Source: Triparma columacea
Taxonomy: Eukaryota > Sar > Bolidophyceae > Parmales > Triparmaceae
DNA: 48,812 bases
NCBI GenBank assembly: GCA_030267965.1
Contig: BRYA01000308.1
Span: forward strand, 1,026 to 49,837
Direction of reading: 5' to 3'
A program made the position numbers and the translations under genes. The notes beneath the pieces are model-generated. The model was not told the origin of the DNA, did no database searches, and saw nothing but the letters and a program-made list of their open reading frames with translations. Of this stretch, positions 41,101 to 48,812 are shown piece by piece. Each line of letters begins with the position of its first letter. Position 1 is the first letter of the stretch.

Positions 41101-44100
41101 GCAAGTTCCGGAGGAAGACCCTCCATGAGTATGACGAAGAGGGAGGAGTCATTCATAGACTCGCCCATTGGCAGCACTACGGCAGCGGGAATAAGGTCGT
41201 CGAGTTTCTGCTCGACGTCAAAGTCGTCTCTCCTGACAAATCGACGAACATTATGGAGTTGGCACCCCTTGATGAGGACAATCTTTCTGATGAGGCACCT
41301 GCGATGCTTGTCGAACTTCAAGCGTCAATGAAGACCAAGACTGTCAAACGAGGTGTCATTAAGGGCAAGCTCAGCTTCACTGACTTTGACTTTGGACAAA
41401 CTGCAGTCACCATGGTGGGAACTCTTAAGGCAGAGGAGAGAGCAACAGAGATGAAATCAGAAGTTGATGTTCGCACAAACAAAAGCTCTAGGAGTGCGAG
41501 ATCCACGAGATCTAGCGTTGTAGGCAGCCCAGGCAGGACCAAGAAGGGAGATGTCAAGGCTGCATATGCAACAGTAAAGGGTATCATGGAGGAGGTCGGG
41601 AAGCAGTTCAGACAGCCTGGTCTAATTGATGAGAGGAGGAAAAGACACTTTGTGGAGGAGATCATGCCGAGGGCACCGCCTTTGACAAGAGAGGAGGATG
41701 CAATGTTGGAGAGGGTTGGGAGGCTAGAGAAGAAACTTCATACAAACGGAAAGAGAGTCAAGGGGACACTGAAGGAGGGCATTGACAAGTTCCTGTGGAG
41801 AGAGGGGGACAATGTGTGGGGAGCCTTTGGGGTCACTGTGGACAAGTCAGCAAAGGGTGTATTGGCAGAGCAATTTCTGCTTGACAAATATGAGTGGTCA
41901 GAGATGCACGTCAAAAATAATGGGAACTTACCAAGGGTTATCAGGAACGATTTTGAGGGAACTAGAAGCATGCACTACCATTTTGGCGTGAAGGTCCCTG
42001 CCACCACCAATCGACTATTTGAGAATTGGTTTGTGTGGAAGAAGGCTAATTTGGACAATGGCCAGACTGCATACATGCTAGGATTTGTGCCTTTGCGTGA
42101 ATATTATGGGGCAAGCTTCAACAACCTTAGCAAGGACGGCTTTGTAGTTGGAGTAACAAGGGGAATCTACATCATCGCCGAGGTTGCCCCAAATGTCTGC
42201 AGAGTGACACGCATTCAAACACTTGATCTGAAATTCAGTGGCATTCATAAGACAGTGATGGACAATGCCATTGACTACCTTGCAAAGAATCAGCTTGTTG
42301 AGGCCAACACGTTGCAGGAGAAATTTAAGAGGAATGGGAAGGAAGTTGATGCAGAGGTCAGGGAGGCCTTGGTGGAGAGGATGAGGGAGGGCGTTGAGTT
42401 GGAGGAGGACCAGAAGAAGGTGTTTGGGGAGTTGGAGGAGCTCTTTGGTGGGGAGGGGGAAAGAGGTTGGGGGCCTCTTGAGTCACCTCATGAGGGAGTG
42501 AAGATGCAGATCAAGTTCAAGCAGCAGGAGAAAGGGGAAAAGACACTTGGTTTTGGAAGAGCCGAGTGTGTTGCCGACTGCTCAGCCGAGGAAGCAGCTG
42601 CTTGGTTCTTTGAGTACTGCAGCAGGGAGCGGATGGTAAAGAGCCGAGAGGAAGGGGACCCTGCAAGGCTAGAGATAAGGAAATGGGGAAAGGAAAGGGT
42701 AAATGAGAAGCTGTTTGCAACAGTCAAGAAACTCCCATACCCTTTTCGCAAAAGAGAGTTTGTGATGAGATACATATGTCAAAAGGGACGCCATGATGAC
42801 ACCATGTCTGTGGCCTTTGTCCCAGCTAAAGAGCAGGTTGACTATGGGAGAAATCTAGGAAAGCTTGTGCGGGCAACAACAAGTGGCATTCTCACTGCCA
42901 AGAATATTGAGGACCATAATGGTGTTCTCCAGTGTAAACTTACATTGACCCAATACATGGACACAGGGGGGCATATTCCAGTCAAAATTGTTGACAGAAA
43001 AACTCCACGAGTACTAAGTACGATAGCAGTACTTAGGGACTCCTTTAAGCAGGACGAAGAGGTTGATAAAGCTGCACTGGCCTCCCTTGCCAACATTATC
43101 AAGAGTGCGCCCCAAGATTATACAAAGGAGGAGAAGGATGCAATCAAGGAGGCAAAAGAGTTTTACGAGAAGTGCAAGGACGATGAGAACTTTGATGATT
43201 TGAAGAGTCCTGATGAGAGGGTCAAGATGAAGCTAGTTCATGTTGATGGGGCAAGCAGTGGGACTGGTTTTGCCACTACTGTGGTAGATGCTAGTGTGGA
43301 GGAGTGTGCTGCCTTTGAATTTTACATCAACTCAAGAGAATACAAAACTACCACAAAAGTGAATGGCATACTTGCTTCATCGTTCAAGGAGTCAAACAAA
43401 CACAATCTGTTTCTACGCCAAGTAAGAACTCTTGGCGTTCCTGGGTTTTCTCATCGAGAAGCAAGAACCAGGGCAATCTGGAAGGTTGAAAGTAATGGAA
43501 GTATTATTCTCTCTGTAGCAGACACTGAAGACCTAAAGGAAGAATTTCCTGTCGATCCAGGAAGCGTCTTGGCATCTGCACACTCAGTCTGGTATTTTGA
43601 GTCCCTTCAATCCATAGGCAATGTGCAACAAACAGCTGTGACATTCATCTCTAAAATGGATTTAAAGGGGGTAATCCCTACTTCTCTCGTTAACACAATT
43701 GCCCCGCAGTTTTTGGCCGCCGTGTCTACACTGCGAAAAAGATACAACCAGAGCAAAGCGATTGATGCATTCAAGAGACAGCAGATCATTGCAAAGTTTG
43801 AGGAGATTGCAATGGAGGGAGTATCAGGAATTGAAAGCCACTTTGACGAGATTCAAGGAGCTCAAGAGATCAGTAGTGGTTTGACTGGGCAGACATTGAT
43901 AAAGGCAGAGAAGGGAATGGGGTGGGGGAAGACTTCAATAACTGTGAGAGCATCCCACAAAGAAGTTGCAGCGTTCTTCTGGGACCTTAAAAGCCGAGTT
44001 GAATCCAAGCTCAAGCTTCACAGAGTGAGCAACAAGACTCTTGTAGCCACAGTAGAGCACAAAGGTCATTTCACATCTGTCAAATTCTCAGAGGCTGGCC

Positions 44101-47100
44101 AGATGAAGACAGACGTTGAAATGATGACCAGACATAAGGGTTTAGGAAAAGCTGCCAGCAAAAAGAGTGTAGTTAAGCACCTGGGCATGGCAACTGATGC
44201 TGCTTACTACTTTGATAATCTGCTGAAGAGCAATGAAGCAAGGGAACAGGACGGGAGAAGGTTTGGAGAGCAGCTGATGGAGAGAGTGAAGAAAAGGAAA
44301 GTTGGGGACAGTAAAGTAGAGGTCGTGAGGGACTTTATTGCTGCCAATAAGATACTAGGAGAGATCACAGAGCAGCATGGTTTTATGAGAACACTGCTGT
44401 ATGCTGTTGTCATGAATAAACTAAGAAGGAGAGTAAAAAATGAGGGAGAAGTTAAGAGTGAGGAGGAAGCCAGGGGATGGGAGATTGGGAGTGCAATGGC
44501 AGCAGTCATGTTGACTACTTTGACTGCTGCTCATGCTGTTGATGAGTGGGCAAATCAATTCACTGAAGTGCAAGAAGTCATGAATGAACAAGTGTGGTTA
44601 AGGCCCATGCTTGAGGAGATAGTTATGAAACTATTTATGAAGTCTATGTTAGGCTTGAAGGCAAGGGTGACTGTTGGTGCTGCCACAAGCATGGTTGATT
44701 TGCTGACTGATGTGTATGTGACGTACATGTTTCGGAGGGATAAGAATTATGGTTACTTTAAGGCTTCTTTAGCAAGTTTGACGGTATCAATGGGGATTCA
44801 AATGTCGGCTGTTTGGTTGCAGAACAGGAAGTTAGGGATGACGAAGGTGATGAGGGAATGGTTTCCTATTTTGATTGGGTTTAAACCTGCGGTTGATGCT
44901 TACAGGGTAGCAAGTGGAGCAAAACAAGAGGTTGGGGCTGCATTCGACACAATGTTGGAGATGTCAATTATGAAAATGATTGAGATGTTTGCTGAGGCAA
45001 TCCCTGGAGTGATTATCCAACTTATGGCTATAGCAACAAGTAAAGGGAATATTTCAAGAGCAGCTTGGTTCTCACTTATTGTTTCAGCATTGACAACAGG
45101 CTTTGCATCTGCAACTATTAGTTATGACTTTGATACTGACCCAATGAGGAGAGAGCAAGCGCCTGACTTCTATGGGTATGTGCCTGCAAATCCCACCAAA
45201 AGATCTATCACATTTGTGTCAATGATGTGCTTTAGCGCATGTATGCTTGTGATAAGGTGCATAACAATAGTTGTGTTAGGGCTCCTTGGTGGTAGATGGG
45301 TTACTCTCTATATTGCTGCTGACCTTGGTCTATACTTGTTTGTGAAGATCTTGAGAGGAGACTTTTGGTATTGGATTCCTGCAGGAGGCAATATAGAAAT
45401 TGTGAGTAGCATTGTAGGTAGATTACTGGTGAAAGTGGTGGGAGACTTCACATCAATTGTGCATTTTAGGCATCCTTATGAGGTTGGAGGGTTGTATTGG
45501 ATGTTTGGATTTGTATTGACAATGGGAAGTCTTCCAGTAGCTATATTAGTAGCTGAAAGGGGAGATGTTGCAGAGAATGGGCTCAAATTGGCATGGAGAG
45601 TAATTGGAATATTTATACCATGTACAGTTGTGTTGTTTGCTGTATTTTTCTTTAGCATTGAGAAAAATTATTGGGGCACCTTCTACAGCATACAGAAGGG
45701 TATAGAATTGACAGTGAAGGGGTTTAGAGAAGGAAAAGACGACGGAGTAAAGGCTTCATACATGGCTATGTCAAAGCATCACTGGAGTTCAATAGAAGAC
45801 GAAGTGAAAGCTTGGGTTGAGGCTAACTGGGAGAGATGGGAAGAGGAGAAGCCTAAGTGGTTTGATGAAGCAATGAGAAGTAGAGTGCCTGTTGAGTATA
45901 CTCCAACAGCCTCAAAAAGGAAAATTGAGGGTGTGAGGAGAGCAAGTGTTGGCTTGGACAATGGAGGTGCACTGGTTTCTTCACTAGCTGTGAATGATAC
46001 TACACAAGACTTCACATTTTTGGATCCTAAACAAATAGGACATTTGTTGGGCGAGCAACTGTTGGTTGCATTAAGTTTTAGGAAAAAGGGAAGAACAAAG
46101 GAGAAGGCATTGAAGTTATTTATAGGGTCAAACTATGTTCTAAGACAGGCTGCAGAGAAGTATGTGTTTGTAACACCAATGCTTTGCGCTGTTGTCAAGA
46201 ACAAGCTGCTTGGGCTTAGGAAGGTAGAGGGGAAGGCTATAGAGCTGGGGGAAAAGGATGGAAGAGAGATTGGAAAGTCTCTAGCTAGGAGTTTGGCTAT
46301 TAATACTCAGCCAGTTGCTGCAGTTGACGAATTCATATTAAAGTTCCCTGCACTAAAGGAACTTGATGAGGAGTATAAATGGTTCAGACCTATGATTGAG
46401 ACAATTAGCTACAGGCTTTTGGAGGAAGTTCCTTGGGGGTTGAAGGCAAGAGTGACTGTTGGGGCTATTACTAGTATGGTTGATTTGCTGACAGATGGGT
46501 ATGTGACATACATGTTTTGGAGTGATAAGAAGTATGGGTACTTCAAGGCATCTTTGGCAAGTTTGTCCACTTCAATTGGGATTCAATTACTTTTGGTTTG
46601 GGGTCAAAATAAAAAGTTGGGGATGAAGAGGGTGCTGATGGAGTGGATTCCTATCTTGATTGGGTTTAAGCCTGCTGTTGATGCTTACAGGGTTGCAACT
46701 GGAGCAAAACAAGAGGTTGGAAATAAAATTGACCCAATGTCTGAGATGACAGGTATGAAATTGATAGAGATGTTTGCTGAGGCAATTCCTGGAGTCATCA
46801 TCCAACTTATGGCAATAGCAACCAGTGACAAAGATATTTCAACTTCAGCATGGCTTTCAGTTGCAGCTTCAGCAATTACAACAGGCTTTGCCTCAGCAAC
46901 AATAAGTTATGACTGGGACACAGACCCTGCTAATAGAGAAAAAGTACCAAAATTCTATGGGTATATACCTTCAAAAGCAAGCAAGAGAACATTAGTGTTT
47001 GTTTCAATGTTGCTGTTCACTGCAGGAATGCTTATAATTAGGTGTACAACAATAGTTCTTCTTGGGTTGATGGGAGGTAGTTGGGCCTTTCTCTACATTG

Positions 47101-47927
47101 GAGCTGACCTTGGTCTGTTCTTGTTGGTTAAGATATTGAGGGGAGACTTTTGGTACTGGATACCATCTGGGGGTAATATGGAAATTGTGATTAGTATTTT
47201 TAGCAGAGTGATTCAAAAGATCATTACAGACTTCACTTCAATGGTGCATTTTAGAAATCCTAATGGAGTTGGTGGGGCTTATTGGTTGTTTGGTCTATTG
47301 TTGACAATGGGAAGCTTACCAATGTCCATATATTTAGCTTTACCTTATATTGATGAGAGCGCAATTGATATTGCTTCAGAGATTATGAATTATTTCATAC
47401 CTATTACTACCATATGCTTTGCTGTCTTCTTTTTGAACATTGAGAGCAAGTACTGGCACACCTTCTGGAGCACACAGAGGTCAAAAGATATGTCAATGGC
47501 ATATTTCAACGAAGGGGAAAGTGATAAAATTAAGATTCAAGTCTTTGGTACCTCAAGGCATCATTGGGTCTCAATTGAAGGAGAAATTAAGAAATGGGTT
47601 GAGTCAAACTGGTCTAAATGGGAAGAGGAGCAGTCAGAGTGGTTTACTGATGTGTGGAAAGCTAGGGTACCCGTAGATTTCATTCCAGCAGATGGAGATG
47701 CAAGAAGGAGAGAGAGTGTGAGGAGAGCAAGTGTTGATGGTGAAGCTGAGGGTGGTCTAGCAGGGGCTTTGAGAGCAGGTATTAGGAGAGCAAGTGTTGG
47801 AAGTGCTGATGGTGGTGATATTATAGAGGTTGGTGATACTCCCCCTACCCCAGCAGTGCCAGTTGGAAGTAGGAGATATAAAGTTGGCAGAGTTGTGCCG
47901 ATAAGAGATAGGATGGGGAGTAACTAA
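38126..47927 (+). CDS. Giant START-like / XK-related-like membrane protein with a mini-exon N-terminus (2575 aa)
   Basis: Nine exons: 38126-38303, 38439-38471, 38832-38864, 39000-39044, 39400-39432, 39819-39851, 40277-40309, 40445-40483, 40627-47927. Every intron is phase 1 and the total is exactly 2576 codons. Exons 2-8 (33-45 nt) encode acidic repeats such as SENGHEDSGR and SKSKSSHED. The last exon has three START-like lipid-binding domains (about 533-700, 757-963, 999-1197; CRVTRIQTLDLKF, PYPFRKREFVMRY, TFISKMDLKGVIP) and a partial fourth (about 1212-1330). Two tandem membrane modules (about 1358-1900 and 1948-2500) follow, each with 8-9 segments and XK-family-like motifs: SMVDLLTDVYVTYMF and MIEMFAEAIPGVIIQLMAI. 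Three RRASV kinase-like sites lie at about 1913, 2507 and 2528. XKR proteins scramble phospholipids, so lipid binding plus scrambling or transport is a reasonable inference. The gene model upstream of 40627 is unproven; without it the frame would start at ATG 40818. Confidence 0.75.
38304..40626 (+). repeat. Tandem array of mini-exon/intron units at the 5' end of the giant gene
   Basis: Seven mini-exons of 33, 33, 45, 33, 33, 33 and 39 nt repeat with their introns. Two intron types alternate: short introns of exactly 135 nt (38304-38438, 38865-38999, 40310-40444) and long introns of 355-425 nt (38472-38831, 39045-39399, 39433-39818, 39852-40276) that carry a GC-rich cassette. Long-intron heads match the 135-nt introns (GTGAGTTGTGCGTTGAGAG), and their tails (CGCCATTACCGCAG) match the first intron. 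Mini-exon peptides: SENGHEDSGR (twice), SKSKSSHEDVGRDQ, SENGHDDAGQ, SENSHDDAGQ, SENSHDDAGR, SKSKSSHEDARQ. Confidence 0.85.
38580..40190 (+). repeat. Four GC-rich cassettes with a 24-bp minisatellite, in the long introns
   Basis: Copies at about 38580-38750, 39100-39312, 39535-39732 and 39957-40190. Each starts with a conserved part (GGAACGCGCGGAGCCGTTCG, then GAGGGCCTGGCC) and continues with 3 to about 6 units of TCTGCGGCGACCGCATGGG plus five variable bases. On the minus strand each unit reads as MRSPQTEP-like octapeptides and the conserved part as ELDAEGQAL and RLRAFRTQA, open in all four copies. Local GC content is far above the flanks. Confidence 0.85.
44270..47760 (+). repeat. Internal tandem duplication of the membrane module (about 1.75 kb each)
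   Basis: About 44270-45960 and 46030-47760 encode the same module. Long stretches remain nearly base-identical (for example around 44880-44935 versus 46660-46720, TGATGCTTACAGGGT and GGAGCAAAACAAGAGGTTGG in both), while other parts have many synonymous and replacement differences. Confidence 0.9.
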
Positions 47928-48499
47928 AGAGGCAGCAACATTTGTAGAATGAACAATTATATTTGGTATTTATTTTGATTATTGAGTGTGAGGTGTATGT
48001 TGAGTACTGCAGCAGTTTTAAAGTGGTTTGTGAGTATTGTGGGAGTGTAGTAAATGTATGTGGAGTTTTGGAGAAATGTGAAAGGATTCTTGTGGTTTGT
48101 GAGCATAATAGAAGTGCAGTAGTTGTTTATGGGATGAACATAAAGAGGGTGATTGTGGTAATGGAGTGGAGAGAGAGGAGTTGAGGAAAGAGAGCAGTGG
48201 AGAGGAGAGTATAAGGTTTAGTGGTGTAAGTGTGTAGGTAAGTGTTCATGGAGTTTTAAAGAATTGAGGAAATGTTATAGTGGTTTGTTAGTATGGTGGA
48301 AGGGTAAGGGAGTGTATGGGGATGAATAAAAGGAGGGTGAGCGTTGTTGTGGAGAGGGGAGAGAGAGGAGTTAAGTGGTGAGAGTTGAATAGAGGAAGGT
48401 ATATGATGATGTGTGTAAAGGTAAAGTATGTATGAAGGTAAGGTGTGTGAAGTGTGTGAAGTGTGTAAAGGATACGATAACCGTTACTTTTTGATCTGG
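47928..48499. repeat. Degenerate subtelomeric G/T-rich repeats
   Basis: 572 nt without a convincing gene. Related segments recur around 48010-48085, 48070-48180 and 48250-48380, sharing GTGGTTTGTGAG, TGGAGTTTT, GGATGAATAAAAGGAGGGTG-like and GGAGAGAGAGGAG motifs. They look like old tandem copies broken by indels. An open frame at 47963-48184 is simply these repeats read through. Confidence 0.65.
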
Positions 48500-48780
48500 T
48501 AGTAAAGGGGGGGTAGGGAGTAAAGGGGGGGTAGGGAGTAAAGGGGGGGTAGGGAGTAAAGGGGGGGTAGGGTGTAAAGGGGGGGTAGGGTGTAAATGGG
48601 GGGTAGGGTGTAAATGGGGGGTAGGGTGTAAATGGGGGGTAGGGTGTAAATGGGGGGTAGGGTGTAAAGGGTGTAAAGGGTGTAAAGGGGGGGTAGGGTG
48701 TAAAGGGGGGGTAGGGTGTAAAAGGGGGGGTAGGGTGTAAAGGGTGTAAAGGGTGTAAAGGGTGTAAAGGGTGTAAAGGG
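48500..48780 (+). repeat. Telomere-adjacent 18-bp G-rich satellite
   Basis: Direct copies of GTAAAGGGGGGGTAGGGA, shifting to GTAAATGGGGGGTAGGGT in the middle and interspersed with bare TGTAAAGGG 9-mers, increasingly towards the telomere. Each 18-mer contains G-runs suited to G-quadruplexes and includes TAGGG, the core of the telomere repeat. Confidence 0.95.
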
Positions 48781-48812
48781 TTAGGGTTAGGGTTAGGGTT
48801 AGGGTTAGGGTT
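48781..48812 (+). repeat. Telomere repeat (TTAGGG)n
   Basis: Five full TTAGGG units plus TT up to the last base, G-rich strand at the 3' end, marking the right chromosome end. The array is cut by the end of the sequence, so true length is unknown. Confidence 0.98.

Noticed and set aside
47963..48184. Open frame of 73 codons after the giant gene
   Set aside because: No ATG at its start and made of degenerate subtelomeric repeat; Cys/Val/Tyr periodicity reflects the repeat.
1..48812. tRNA, rRNA or transposon (reverse transcriptase, transposase) genes
   Set aside because: None recognised on either strand; no long terminal repeats or transposase motifs seen by eye.

Overview
The window is a gene-dense nuclear segment of a microbial eukaryote and the right-hand end of a chromosome: the last 32 bases are (TTAGGG)n, G-rich strand running 3'. 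GT-AG introns are short (69 to 425 nt) and most start GTGAG, intergenic gaps are often under 300 nt, and one protein starts with a signal peptide followed by a Phe-Ala-Pro motif, the usual plastid-import signature of algae with a secondary red plastid. I infer a photosynthetic stramenopile; a bolidophyte/Parmales alga is my best guess from overall gene style, but the sequence alone does not prove it.

Layout, left to right. 1-6.7 kb: a mitochondrial-type class I [4Fe-4S] fumarase, a plastid-targeted protein of unknown function, and a class II fumarase. 6.8-11.1 kb: three tandem copies of an ankyrin-MYND zinc-finger gene. 11.2-19.8 kb: ATG9 (autophagy scramblase), a GCNA/SprT-type metalloprotease, a long disordered phosphosite-rich protein, and a COMM-domain protein. 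20-30.1 kb: a voltage-sensor-like membrane protein fused to an RGS domain, CAND1 (cullin exchange factor), CAP (actin/cyclase-associated protein), and a chromatin protein joining an ING N-terminal domain to an SGF29-type tandem Tudor. 30.2-37.4 kb: two large membrane proteins transcribed divergently, one of no recognised family and one a LamG/cadherin-like type I receptor with a cytoplasmic WW domain. 38.1-47.9 kb: one giant gene (2575 codons by my model) with seven in-frame mini-exons at its 5' end, START-like domains, and two tandem XK-related-like membrane modules. 47.9-48.8 kb: degenerate subtelomeric repeats, an 18-bp G-rich array, then telomere.

Most genes are housekeeping (TCA cycle, autophagy, DNA-protein crosslink repair, cullin cycle, actin) and do not form a pathway. 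The striking parts are domain architectures (ING-Tudor, voltage sensor-RGS, START-XKR) and the terminal gene, where mini-exons, intronic minisatellites and a large internal duplication lie within 10 kb of the telomere. Exon models were built by hand from splice signals, reading phase and family conservation; all are predictions without transcript support.
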